Positions 1 through 7,746 of a DNA stretch of 10,462 bases are shown here, piece after piece; positions within the stretch are counted from its first letter, which is position 1, and each line of letters starts with the position of its first letter. The position numbers and the translations under genes are program-made. The stretch covers positions 1 through 10,462 of the forward strand of contig JAAEQP010001365.1 in NCBI GenBank assembly GCA_024231375.1. The letters are read 5' to 3'. The DNA is from a bacterium (GTDB taxonomy: Bacteria > Hydrogenedentota > Hydrogenedentia > Hydrogenedentiales > SLHB01). The notes beneath the pieces are model-generated. The model was given only the letters and a program-made list of their open reading frames with translations. It was not told the DNA's origin and did not search any database.

Positions 1-50
1 CCCCGCGTGCCCGGCCCGCCGGTACGCGTGCAACGGACCGACAGCCACGG

Positions 51-91
51 AAAACAGAGCGGCTCCTGAACAAATCCCCGTCCAGGAGCCG
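51..91 (-). terminator. Intrinsic terminator after rho
   Basis: On the minus strand a perfect 9-bp stem (CGGCTCCTG at 91-83 pairing with CAGGAGCCG at 68-60) closes a 14-nt loop and is followed by CTCTGTTTTCC, a short T-rich tract. It begins 38 nt after the rho stop codon, which fits the 3' end of the lpxA-to-rho transcript. The loop is long and the T tract short, so read-through is possible. Positions 1-50 hold no gene or other signal that I can see. Confidence 0.75.
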
Positions 92-129
92 TCGAAAAGC
101 CTGATGGATTCGGTGCGGTCCGCCTTTGG

Positions 130-1596
130 CTACATCTTCTGCATCATGGCGAGGAAATCCGCGTTTGTCTTCGTCTTCTTCAGCTTGCCCACGAGGAGTT
201 CGGTCGCCTCGGTCACGCTCAGAGGACTCAGCACCTTGAGCAGGAGCCAGATCCGCTGCAGCTCTTCCTCCTCGACCAGCAGCTCTTCCTTACGGGTACG
301 CGACTTCAGCACGTCGATGGCCGGGAAGACCCGTTTCTCCATCAACCGGCGATCCAGGTGGATCTCCATGTTACCCGTGCCCTTGAACTCCTCGAAGATC
401 ACGTCGTCCATGCGGCTGCCGGTATCGATGAGGGCCGTCGCCAGAATCGTGAGGCTGCCGCCTTCCTCGATGTTTCGCGCCGCGCCGAAGAAGCGCTTCG
501 GCCGCTGCAACGCGTTCGCGTCCACACCACCCGACAGCACCTTGCCGCTGGACGGCACGATGGTGTTGTACGCGCGGGCCAAGCGTGTGATCGAGTCAAG
601 CAGAATCACCACGTCCCGTTTGTGTTCCACCAGCCGCCGTGCCTTTTCCAGCACCATTTCGGCGACCTGCACGTGGCGCTCCGGCGGCTCGTCGAAAGTC
701 GATGCGATGACCTCGCCCTTGACGGAGCGGGCCATGTCCGTCACTTCCTCGGGACGCTCGTCGATGAGCAGCACGATGACGACCGCTTCGGGGTGGTTGA
801 CCGTGATGCTGTTGGCAATCTTCTGGAGCAACACCGTCTTACCCGTGAACGGGGCCGCCACGATCAAACCGCGCTGGCCCTTGCCGATGGGCGAGATGAG
901 GTCCATGATGCGCGGGGCGACTTCCGCCTGGGTCGTTTCCAGTCGAAGCCGTTCGTCGGGGTGCAGCGGGGTGAGGTTGTCGAACAGAATCCGCTGACGG
1001 GCCACTTCCGGGCTTTCGTAGTTGATGGCTTCGACCTTCAGCAGCGCGAAATACCGTTCGCCTTCCTTCGGCGGACGTACGTGGCCCTGGATGGTGTCGC
1101 CCGTGCGCAATGCGAATTTCCGGATCTGTGACGGCGACACATAGATGTCGTCCGGTCCGGGCAGGTACGAGTAGTCGCCCGAACGCAGGAATCCGAACCC
1201 GTCCGGAAGAATCTCCAGCGTCCCCTCGCCATACAGCGATCCGGTCGCCTCGATGCGCTGCTGCAGCACACGGAAGGTCAAGTCCTGTTTCTTCAGACCG
1301 CTGTAGCCTTCGACATTCAGCGAACGGGCCAACTCGGTCAGTTCAGGCATCGTCATCCGCTTCAGATCGCCGATGGCCAGTTCCGGACCGGCCGGGGTCT
1401 CGACCGTCTCGTCCGCCACGTCCACAATGGGTTCCGGCTTCGAGGGCTTGGAGGATTTGGCGTGATTGCCCCGCGGAGGCCCCCCGCGGCCTCGCGATTG
1501 CTGCCTGCCCCTGCCTGCGTTTCCGCCATTGTTTCGCTTGGGTCCGCGTCCCCGGCCTTTCGGCGAGTTCTTTGCGCTTGTATCTTTCTCGGGCAT
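130..1596 (-). CDS. rho: Transcription termination factor Rho
   Basis: Rho is a hexameric RNA-dependent ATPase/helicase that ends transcription at Rho-dependent sites. The 488-residue protein has a low-complexity, RG/RGG-rich N-terminus (about residues 13-50), a Rho N-terminal helical domain (about 75-120), a cold-shock-type RNA-binding fold with GFGFLR near 134-139, and a RecA-type ATPase core. The core shows Walker A AAPFTGKT (247-254), [13 protein letters not shown], Walker [17 protein letters not shown], the Q-loop region [20 protein letters not shown] and the closing [10 protein letters not shown]. It is longer than E. coli Rho (419 aa) mainly because of the N-terminal extension. The Walker A position that is Lys181 in E. 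coli is Phe here. The ATG at 1596 is chosen because AAAGGA lies 8 nt upstream; the adjacent in-frame TTG at 1599 is possible. It is the last gene of the lpxA-polA-rho run. Confidence 0.97.
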   Translation of the reverse strand: MPEKDTSAKNSPKGRGRGPKRNNGGNAGRGRQQSRGRGGPPRGNHAKSSKPSKPEPIVDVADETVETPAGPELAIGDLKRMTMPELTELARSLNVEGYSGLKKQDLTFRVLQQRIEATGSLYGEGTLEILPDGFGFLRSGDYSYLPGPDDIYVSPSQIRKFALRTGDTIQGHVRPPKEGERYFALLKVEAINYESPEVARQRILFDNLTPLHPDERLRLETTQAEVAPRIMDLISPIGKGQRGLIVAAPFTGKTVLLQKIANSITVNHPEAVVIVLLIDERPEEVTDMARSVKGEVIASTFDEPPERHVQVAEMVLEKARRLVEHKRDVVILLDSITRLARAYNTIVPSSGKVLSGGVDANALQRPKRFFGAARNIEEGGSLTILATALIDTGSRMDDVIFEEFKGTGNMEIHLDRRLMEKRVFPAIDVLKSRTRKEELLVEEEELQRIWLLLKVLSPLSVTEATELLVGKLKKTKTNADFLAMMQKM

Positions 1597-1684
1597 CAAG
1601 TATGTCCTTTCACCAGTCTTCAGGTGACTTCCGGCGCTTGAACGCCATATCCCGTCAGACAGTCAATCAGTCGTTCTTTGGATC

Positions 1685-1698
1685 GGGCGGTCCCGCCC
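1685..1698 (-). other. Small GC hairpin between polA and rho
   Basis: GGGCGG and CCGCCC form a compact inverted repeat with a 2-nt spacer (effectively 5 bp with a 4-nt loop), 1 nt after the polA stop. No T tract follows on the minus strand, so it looks like a pause or 3'-end stabilising element rather than a terminator. The rest of the 103-bp polA-rho gap holds the rho ribosome binding site and no convincing promoter, which is why rho is placed in the same transcript. Confidence 0.35.
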
Positions 1699-1699
1699 T

Positions 1700-4399
1700 C
1701 TAGTGAATCTCCGCCCAGTTTCCACCAATTCCTACGTCTACCTTCAACGGCACCGACAGGGTCGCTGCCTCTTCCATAATCGTCTTCGTCGTTTCCGCCA
1801 CCTCGTCCGCCACGTCCGCTGGTGCTTCCACGACCAATTCGTCGTGAACCTGCAACAGCAACCGGGCTCGTGAGTCGCGTAGTGCTTCATCCAGCCGAAC
1901 CATGGCCAGTTTGATCAGGTCGGCCGCACTGCCTTGAACCGGCGTATTCATGGCCACCCGTTCCGCCGCGCGCCGCGACGCCGTATTGCCTCCCGTCAAC
2001 CCCGTTATGGGGCGTCGGCGGTTCAACAGCGTCGTCACGTATCCATCACGCTCGGCCTGGCTCACCGTCTCGTCCATCCAACGCCGCACGCCCGGATATT
2101 GAGCGAAATACTGCTCGATGAACCGGGCCGCCGCGGGCCGGCCGATGTGGAGGTTCCGGGCCAAACCGAACGCGCTGATTCCGTAGATGACGCCGAAATT
2201 CACCGCCTTGGCCTGACGCCGCATCTCGGGAGTGACCAGTTCGGGCATCACCTCGAACACGCGTGCCGCCGTGTCCCGGTGGATGTCGGCATCCTGCTCG
2301 AATGCCTCGCGTAGGCCGTCGTCACCGGAGAGGTGCGCCAGGATCCGCAATTCAATTTGCGAGTAGTCCGCCGAGATGAGTCGAAAACCTGGTTCCGAAG
2401 GGACAAACCCTTCACGAATCCGTCGGCCAATCTCGGTGCGAACCGGGATATTCTGCAGGTTGGGGTCGCTACTGGACAGGCGTCCTGTCGCGGCCACCGC
2501 CTGGTTAAATGACGTATGTATCCGCCCGGTCCTGGGATTCAACAGCTTCGGCAGCGCATTGATGTACGTGCCCCGGAGCTTTTCCAGCATCCGGTATTCC
2601 AGGATCAGTTCCGGGAGCGGATGATCCGCCGCAAGCTCTTCCAGGACCTCCACGTCGGTCGAATAGCCGGTCTTGGTCTTACGAACCGGTTTCAACCCAA
2701 GCTTGCCAAACAGGATTTCCTGAAGCTGCTTCGGCGAGTTAATCTGAAACGGCTCCCCTGCCGCCTGGAAGACTTCCCCTTCAAGGGCGTCAAGCCTCCC
2801 CGCCACCTCGCTCCGCAATTCCTCGAACACTCCGAGGTCGAGCGCGATCCCCGCCTGTTCCATCCGCACCAGTACATCTATCAGCGGACGCTCTACATCT
2901 TCGTACAGGCCGGTCAGGCCCTGCTCCTCGAGCCGGGGCTTGAACACTTCGGAAAGCCGCCACGTGACATCGGCATCTTCACACGCATACTCGCAGGCCG
3001 CGTCGATGGGGACTTTGTCGAAGGTAACCGCCTTGGATCCTTTACCGATCAAATCGGATATAGGGATCATCTTGCGTTTGAGGTAGTGAAGACTTACGTC
3101 GGATAGATTATGCCTCATTCGCGACGAGTCTGTCAAATAGGAACATACCATGGTATCCAGGCCAACACCGCGCACTTCCACGCCCGCCTGCGCCAGCACC
3201 ACCATGTCGTATTTGATGTTGTGCCCCGCCTTCTCGATCGCCGGATCCTCCAGCAATGGGCGCAGGGCCTCCAGGACCTCCTCCAGCGGCAACTGGCGCG
3301 CGTCGAACCGGTCTTCCGGGAGCAGACTGTCCGGATCGCCCTCGTGTCCCACGGGGATGTAGTATCCCTTGCGCGCCTCGCAACTCGCCGAAATGCCCAC
3401 CAACTCCGCCTGCATCGGGTCGATCGACGTCGTCTCCGTGTCGATGGCGCACGTCCCCGCGGCCCGCACTTCGGCCACCAGCGCCGTCAACGCCTCCGTT
3501 GACGTCACCAGCCGGTAGTCCAACTCTTCCTTCTCAACGGCCTCCGGTGCGATCTCTTCGAGCAGGGAAAGGAACTCCAGCTCCGTCAGAATCTCGGTCG
3601 TCTTCTCCAGGTCCACTTCCCGCTTTCGACATTCCTCCAACGCCACGCCCGGGTCCACATCCGTGTCGATCGTCACCAAGTCGAGGCTCAAGTATGCCGT
3701 GTCCTTGTCCTCTTCCAGACGTTCCCGCTGCTTCCCCTTCAGATCGTCCAGATGCTCGTACACGCCGTCCAACGAACCAAACTGTGCCAGCAGCTTCTTG
3801 GCTGTCTTTTCACCGATGCCTCGCACGCCTGGGACGTTGTCCGAGGAATCGCCCATCAGGGCCAGTGCATCGGTCACGCGTTCCGGGCTTGCCCCGAACC
3901 GTTCCTGCACCTCCAGCGGGCCGTACCACAAGCCCCCGTCGCCCTTGTTCGGATCGAATACTTTCACGCGGTCGTTGACCAGTTGCAGGATGTCCTTGTC
4001 GCCCGTGACCAGCACAGCTTCCATGCCCGCCTGTTCGGCCCGCTTGGCCAGGGCGCCCATCACGTCGTCCGCTTCCACGCCGGAGATCCGGATCAAGGGC
4101 ATGTTGAAGGCTTCCACAATGCGGTCGATGAGCGGGAACTGGGAGATCAAGTCGTCCGGCGTGGCGTCCCTCGTGGCCTTGTATTCCGGGTACTTCTCGT
4201 GCCGGAACGTCTTGCCCGGGGCATCGAAGACCACGGCAATGTGGGACGGTTCGTGCTCCCGGAGAATCTTCAGCAGCACGCGTGCAAATCCGAACGCCGC
4301 GTTCGTCGGTCGGCCCTTCGAGTCCGTCAATCCACGGATCGCGAAGAACGAGCGGTATGCGAATGCGGTGCCGTCGATGACAAACAGCCGGTCAGCCAT
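1700..4399 (-). CDS. polA: DNA polymerase I with all three activities
   Basis: Family A DNA polymerase for Okazaki fragment maturation and repair synthesis; 899 aa, close to E. coli PolA (928). The N-terminal FEN-type 5'-3' exonuclease (about 1-285) shows FDAPGKTFRHEKYPEYKATR, GVEADD, VTGDKD and GDSSDNVPGVRGIGEKTA. The 3'-5' proofreading domain (about 295-490) keeps ExoI D320/E322 in DTET, ExoII D398 in GHNIKYD and ExoIII Y471/D475 in YACED, so proofreading should be active. The polymerase domain has motif A around D678 (SADYSQIELR), the O-helix KAVNFGVIYG with F735, and motif C VHDE (H852, D853, E854). F735 is the position associated with discrimination against dideoxynucleotides. The ATG overlaps the last 8 bases of lpxB (ATGGCTGA), suggesting translational coupling; AAGGGA lies 9 nt upstream. 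All three activities appear intact. Confidence 0.98.
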   Translation of the reverse strand: MADRLFVIDGTAFAYRSFFAIRGLTDSKGRPTNAAFGFARVLLKILREHEPSHIAVVFDAPGKTFRHEKYPEYKATRDATPDDLISQFPLIDRIVEAFNMPLIRISGVEADDVMGALAKRAEQAGMEAVLVTGDKDILQLVNDRVKVFDPNKGDGGLWYGPLEVQERFGASPERVTDALALMGDSSDNVPGVRGIGEKTAKKLLAQFGSLDGVYEHLDDLKGKQRERLEEDKDTAYLSLDLVTIDTDVDPGVALEECRKREVDLEKTTEILTELEFLSLLEEIAPEAVEKEELDYRLVTSTEALTALVAEVRAAGTCAIDTETTSIDPMQAELVGISASCEARKGYYIPVGHEGDPDSLLPEDRFDARQLPLEEVLEALRPLLEDPAIEKAGHNIKYDMVVLAQAGVEVRGVGLDTMVCSYLTDSSRMRHNLSDVSLHYLKRKMIPISDLIGKGSKAVTFDKVPIDAACEYACEDADVTWRLSEVFKPRLEEQGLTGLYEDVERPLIDVLVRMEQAGIALDLGVFEELRSEVAGRLDALEGEVFQAAGEPFQINSPKQLQEILFGKLGLKPVRKTKTGYSTDVEVLEELAADHPLPELILEYRMLEKLRGTYINALPKLLNPRTGRIHTSFNQAVAATGRLSSSDPNLQNIPVRTEIGRRIREGFVPSEPGFRLISADYSQIELRILAHLSGDDGLREAFEQDADIHRDTAARVFEVMPELVTPEMRRQAKAVNFGVIYGISAFGLARNLHIGRPAAARFIEQYFAQYPGVRRWMDETVSQAERDGYVTTLLNRRRPITGLTGGNTASRRAAERVAMNTPVQGSAADLIKLAMVRLDEALRDSRARLLLQVHDELVVEAPADVADEVAETTKTIMEEAATLSVPLKVDVGIGGNWAEIH

Positions 4400-5531
4400 G
4401 GTCCGCCGTCCCTTTCTCCCCGATCACTTCTAGAATCTGGTCCGCCGCGCGCCGGGAAGCGCCTGGCCCACCCAGCAACTCGCGAACCGACGACAGGTCG
4501 TCCAACATCTGCTTCCGGCGCGGCGTGTCGTCCACCAGTTCCAGCGCCACAGGCAGGACCGTCTTGGCCTCGGCCGCGCCCTGGATGAACTCAGGTACCA
4601 CCGACCGCTCGGCAAGAATGTTGACCAAGCCAATGTGCTTGATCCGGACAAGGAACCGGGCTAGCAAGTAGCTGAGCCAATTGATTTTATACATGATAGC
4701 CATGGGAACCCCGAACAGCGCCGTCTCCAATGTCGCCGTTCCCGACGCCACCAGACAGAACCGTGCCCCAGCCAGTAGCTCGTAGCTCTTGCCAATGGCC
4801 GTTTCCAGCGGCACGTCGGGCCTGGTCCGATCAGCGACCGCGCGCACCTGCGCTTCCCGTTCTTTGTCGACGCACGGCGCCACAAATCGCGCCTCCGGGA
4901 AACGTTCCCGTATCCCGGCGGCTACATCCAGCATGGGGCGCAGCAGGCCGTCCACTTCCTGCTGGCGGCTGCCCGGCATGATGCCGATCACCATCCCCTC
5001 TTTGTAGGTGCCCTGGATGGGTGTGCCTTCGATGTGGTCGATGAGGGGATGCCCTACATACGTACAATCGACCCCCACGTCGCGATACAGCCGTTCCTCG
5101 AACGGCAGGATGACGAGCATCTTGCGGACCAGATCCGCAATCGTGAAGATGCGCCGCCGCTTCCATGCCCACACCTGAGGCCCTATGTAATAGACAATCG
5201 GGATGTCCATCAGCGCCGCGCGTTTGGCGAGTTGGAGATTGAAGCCGGGGTAGTCGATGAGGACCAGACAGTCGGGCGGGTTCGCCTCCAACCGATGCAC
5301 CGTTTCCAGGAATAGTCGCTTCACCATGCCGAAGTGTTTCACCACTTCCACGAAGCCCATGATGCCCTCGCCGGCGAGGTCGTAGTGAAGGTCCATCCCT
5401 TCGGCGGCCATACGCGGCCCGCCAAGGCCTTCGCACACCATGGACGGGTCCGATTCGCGCAACGCGCGCACCACGCCCGCGCCGTGCATGTCGCCCGACG
5501 ATTCACCTGCGGATAGAAAAACGCGCGTCAC
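4392..5531 (-). CDS. lpxB: Lipid-A-disaccharide synthase
   Basis: GT19-family glycosyltransferase that joins UDP-2,3-diacylglucosamine and lipid X into the beta-1,6 disaccharide of lipid A, at the cytoplasmic face of the inner membrane. Family landmarks are SAGESSGDMHGA (about 7-18), LIDYPGFNLQLAK with the likely catalytic Asp93, IGPQVWAWKRRR (116-127), YVGHPLID, IMPGSRQQEV (184-193), ASGTATLETAL (262-272) and NILAERSVVPEFIQ (304-317). The frame stays open upstream to 5660, but I choose the GTG at 5531: it puts the conserved SAGESSGD motif at the N-terminus, gives 379 aa (the usual length is about 380), and has GGAGGA four bases upstream. A longer form would run into the preceding oxidoreductase gene. 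The gene starts 26 nt after that gene and overlaps polA by 8 nt. Confidence 0.96.
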   Translation of the reverse strand: MTRVFLSAGESSGDMHGAGVVRALRESDPSMVCEGLGGPRMAAEGMDLHYDLAGEGIMGFVEVVKHFGMVKRLFLETVHRLEANPPDCLVLIDYPGFNLQLAKRAALMDIPIVYYIGPQVWAWKRRRIFTIADLVRKMLVILPFEERLYRDVGVDCTYVGHPLIDHIEGTPIQGTYKEGMVIGIMPGSRQQEVDGLLRPMLDVAAGIRERFPEARFVAPCVDKEREAQVRAVADRTRPDVPLETAIGKSYELLAGARFCLVASGTATLETALFGVPMAIMYKINWLSYLLARFLVRIKHIGLVNILAERSVVPEFIQGAAEAKTVLPVALELVDDTPRRKQMLDDLSSVRELLGGPGASRRAADQILEVIGEKGTADHG

Positions 5532-5557
5532 GGGGTCCTCCGTTGGCGGGGATGCAC

Positions 5558-6511
5558 TCACCGGCGCTCCCGAATGAAGTCGAGAATCTGTTGAGCCAAT
5601 TCGACGGCCGCCAGCGCGTCGTGGCCGGTCACTACGGGCTGCGAGCGATCCTGCACGCACTTCAGGAACGACGCCAGTTCAAGCTTCAGCGGATCCTCGT
5701 GCGGCACGTCGAGGGGCTCGATTTCGATTTGTTCCATGGGGTTGGCCCCCGGCTCCAGCCGTTCGGGCTTCTTCCGGTACACCACCACTTCCTGGGCCGA
5801 GTAGTCGGTCGAGACGTAGGCATTCTCCGCGAAGATCCGGATCTTGCGCATGCGGTCCACCGATACCCGGCTGCTGGTGATGTTCGCCACGCACCCCGAC
5901 GCGAACCGGACGCGCGCGTTGGCGATGTCCTCCGATTCCGAGAACACGGGCACGCCCACCGCATCCACCGACACCACATCCGTACCGTCCAGCGCCAGCA
6001 CGATGTCCAGATCGTGGATCATGAGATCCAAGACCACGCTCACGTCCGTGCTCCGTTGGGGATAGGGGCTCAGCCGGTGGCATTCGATGAATTTGGGGTC
6101 CTTGAACCGCTGGAATACGGCCGTCACCGCGCCGTTGAATCGCTCGATATGCCCTACCTGCAGCAGACGGTCGGCCGCTTCCGCGCACGCCACCATGCGC
6201 CGCGCCTCGTCGGGCGTCACCGCGATGGGTTTCTCCACCAGCACGTCCACGCCCGCCTTGAGCAACTGTTCCGTAATCACGGCGTGGTCTGTCGTCGGCG
6301 TCACCACCGACGCCGCATCGATGCCCGCAGCAAGAAGATCGTCCACCGTGTCGAAGGCGGGTACATCGAAATCCGTCGATGCCTTGGCGGCGTTGACCGG
6401 ATTGATGTCCACAATGCCCACGAGGTCGGCATCTTCCAGCGCCACATAGTGCCGGGCATGGTGGTAGCCCAGATGACCTACACCGATCACGCCGATTCGA
6501 GATGATGACAT
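5558..6511 (-). CDS. Gfo/Idh/MocA oxidoreductase, possibly GnnA-like
   Basis: NAD(P)-dependent sugar or sugar-nucleotide oxidoreductase, 317 aa. The N-terminal Rossmann fold shows GVGHLGYHH (10-18), an acidic residue after beta-2 (IVD, D35) and the family EKP motif (93-95). The C-terminal half shows GHIERFNGA (120-128) and LDLMIHDLDIVL (161-172), holding the usual catalytic His166-Asp167 pair. The ATG at 6511 has AAGGGGG about 9 nt upstream. It lies between lpxA and lpxB, as gnnA does in Acidithiobacillus ferrooxidans, where GnnA oxidises the 3''-OH of UDP-GlcNAc before transamination by GnnB and acylation by LpxA. No GnnB-type aminotransferase is in this window, so the 3-amino lipid A role is only a hypothesis. 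A UDP-sugar or inositol dehydrogenase role remains possible. The family call is firm; the substrate is not known. Confidence 0.9.
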   Translation of the reverse strand: MSSSRIGVIGVGHLGYHHARHYVALEDADLVGIVDINPVNAAKASTDFDVPAFDTVDDLLAAGIDAASVVTPTTDHAVITEQLLKAGVDVLVEKPIAVTPDEARRMVACAEAADRLLQVGHIERFNGAVTAVFQRFKDPKFIECHRLSPYPQRSTDVSVVLDLMIHDLDIVLALDGTDVVSVDAVGVPVFSESEDIANARVRFASGCVANITSSRVSVDRMRKIRIFAENAYVSTDYSAQEVVVYRKKPERLEPGANPMEQIEIEPLDVPHEDPLKLELASFLKCVQDRSQPVVTGHDALAAVELAQQILDFIRERR

Positions 6512-6536
6512 GAGAGGATCCCCCTTGGGGCTACGT

Positions 6537-6652
6537 CAGCGCGTGTTCCCATTGCCATGATCAAGCGCACAAGGAAACACGTCAGACGCGCTGGATTTCG
6601 AACCGTCGGCAACGGGAGGTCCCGCAGCGGCTCGCCACCCCCGGCGGGGGCG
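6537..6652 (-). other. Two imperfect hairpins in the lpxA-oxidoreductase gap
   Basis: The 147-bp gap holds two inverted repeats. One (6636-6652) is a C5/G5 stem with a 3-nt loop that lengthens to 7 bp on the minus strand through a G-U pair; it lies 6 nt after the lpxA stop. The second pairs GTGTTTCC (6580-6573) with GGGAACAC (6550-6543) on the minus strand, with outer AGCGC/GCGCT arms and a 7-nt bulge; ACGTCAG also occurs as a direct repeat here. No T tract follows either. They could cause pausing, partial termination or RNA processing that sets the lpxA to lpxB ratio; that role is inference. I found no convincing promoter in the gap. Confidence 0.35.
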
Positions 6653-6658
6653 TGAAAC

Positions 6659-7450
6659 CTACTTCATGGTGACCCCGCGCAACGACTTACGGAAAAACTC
6701 GATCAGGTGATTGCGTTCTTCGCAATCATCGATGGTGGCTTCCACCTCGTGAAGCGCCTGGGTCGTATTCAGGTCGCTTCGGAACACGATCCGGTACATG
6801 TCCTTGACGCGTTTGCGTCCATCCGCGTCAAGTCCGCGGCGGCGGAGCCCGACCGAATTGGGCCCGTGGCATTTGGCCGGGTTGCCCTCGACAATCATGA
6901 ACGGCGGCACGTCCTTCGTCACCCGCGACATGGCCCCCACATACGAGAGGCGACCGACCGTACACTCCTGATGGATGCCCGTGAGTCCGCCGATGCCCGC
7001 GTAGTCTTCCACTTCCACATGTCCGGCCAGGGCCGCGCAATTCGCCATGATCACGTTGCTGGCCACGTGGCAATCGTGGCCCACGTGCGAGTAGGCCATG
7101 AAGAGGCATGCGTCGCCGATCGACGTCACGCGATGGTCGTCATCGTAGGTGCTCAACGTGCTGGCGCTGATGGTACAGTGCTCGCGGAACATGTTGTTCG
7201 CGCCGATGATCGTCCGGCCGACAAGCCCGTCCCGGTGTTTCAGATCCTGCGAGAGAATCCCAATCTGGGACCCGCTGAAGAATTGGTTGTTCTCGCCGAT
7301 CTCCGTCCGGCCCGTGATGACGCAATGCGGACCCACAGCGGTACCCGCACCCATCTTCACCTCTGGTCCGATGATCGAGAATGCTTCGACCACCACCGAC
7401 TCATGCAGTTCCGCTTTCGGATCGACTATAGCTGTAGAATGGATCGTCAT
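6659..7450 (-). CDS. lpxA: UDP-N-acetylglucosamine acyltransferase
   Basis: Cytoplasmic trimeric left-handed beta-helix enzyme that transfers a 3-hydroxyacyl chain from ACP to UDP-GlcNAc, the first step of lipid A synthesis. The 263-aa protein (E. coli 262) shows hexapeptide repeats from residue 1 to about 190 and a helical C-terminus. Active-site residues fall at E. coli numbering: H122 and catalytic H125 (SHVGHDC), H144 (LAGH), H160 (GIHQ), N198 and R204/R205 (GLRRRG). SQDLK (67-71) matches NQDLK, so E. coli Asp74 is kept as D69. Departures are TISAST (93-98) for the usual TIHRGT, Ala173 at the E. coli Gly173 acyl-length position, and Pro191 for His191. The frame is open upstream to 8074, but that part lies antisense-free in the leader and then inside the permease gene in another frame. 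The ATG at 7450 gives the normal length. The ribosome site is weak (AAGG 12 nt upstream). Confidence 0.96.
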   Translation of the reverse strand: MTIHSTAIVDPKAELHESVVVEAFSIIGPEVKMGAGTAVGPHCVITGRTEIGENNQFFSGSQIGILSQDLKHRDGLVGRTIIGANNMFREHCTISASTLSTYDDDHRVTSIGDACLFMAYSHVGHDCHVASNVIMANCAALAGHVEVEDYAGIGGLTGIHQECTVGRLSYVGAMSRVTKDVPPFMIVEGNPAKCHGPNSVGLRRRGLDADGRKRVKDMYRIVFRSDLNTTQALHEVEATIDDCEERNHLIEFFRKSLRGVTMK

Positions 7451-7706
7451 TTGAGAGAATCGCCTTGGATAGGTGTCCGTATGATACGAGTCTGTCCGGA
7501 ACTGTCGCAACCGCGCCTGCGTCTCAACCTGGTCCGTCAGGTTGCCGCCGCGTTCCGGCCATTCTCGGTACGAGCCTTCCCGATCGGCCCCTTCTTGCTG
7601 AAACTGGTGTACTCCAACCGCCGTGCCCGGTACCAGTTCATTGCCCCCGTGCGCGGCCCTCGCCTCATGCAAGGATGTCGCCCGGAGGGGTTCGTCCTTT
7701 GGATTG
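7451..7706 (-). other. Long lpxA leader with a possible 43-aa small ORF
   Basis: If the promoter at 7713-7741 is used, transcription begins near 7706 and lpxA has a leader of about 255 nt. It contains an inverted repeat AACTGGT/ACCAGTT (7602-7608 and 7632-7638). It also holds a minus-strand ORF of 43 codons from ATG at 7668 to TGA at 7537 (product begins MRRGPRTGAMNWYRARRLEY), out of frame with lpxA. About 35 of its 43 third positions are G or C, as expected of coding sequence here. There is no good Shine-Dalgarno at either of its two ATGs, so it may not be translated. The product is basic and resembles nothing that I recognise. Confidence 0.3.
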
Positions 7707-7712
7707 CTATGT

Positions 7713-7741
7713 ATGGTACGGGTCCGTATCGGCCATGTCAA
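7713..7741 (-). promoter_or_regulatory. Sigma-70-type promoter for the lpxA-rho operon
   Basis: On the minus strand the -35 box TTGACA (7741-7736) matches the consensus exactly. It is followed by a 17-bp spacer and the -10 box TACCAT (7718-7713), which matches TATAAT at 4 of 6 positions. It lies just downstream of the hairpin that follows the permease gene and faces lpxA. Expected start of transcription is near 7706. Confidence 0.6.
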
Positions 7742-7746
7742 CTGAA

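Noticed and set aside
104..997. Long plus-strand open frames opposite rho, also 358-1131 and 1110-1703
   Set aside because: They lie antisense to a clear rho gene, have low-complexity Ser/Arg-rich or His/Arg-rich products without recognisable motifs, and are expected in GC-rich DNA.
1600..1680. Separate promoter for rho in the polA-rho gap (TTGACT on the minus strand)
   Set aside because: No acceptable -10 hexamer lies 16-18 bp downstream.
3256..4588. Plus-strand open frames opposite polA and lpxB
   Set aside because: Antisense to genes with complete catalytic motifs; no ribosome sites or recognisable products.
5532..5660. N-terminal extension of lpxB to an upstream start
   Set aside because: It would overlap the oxidoreductase gene and add about 43 residues absent from the family; the GTG at 5531 has a strong Shine-Dalgarno.
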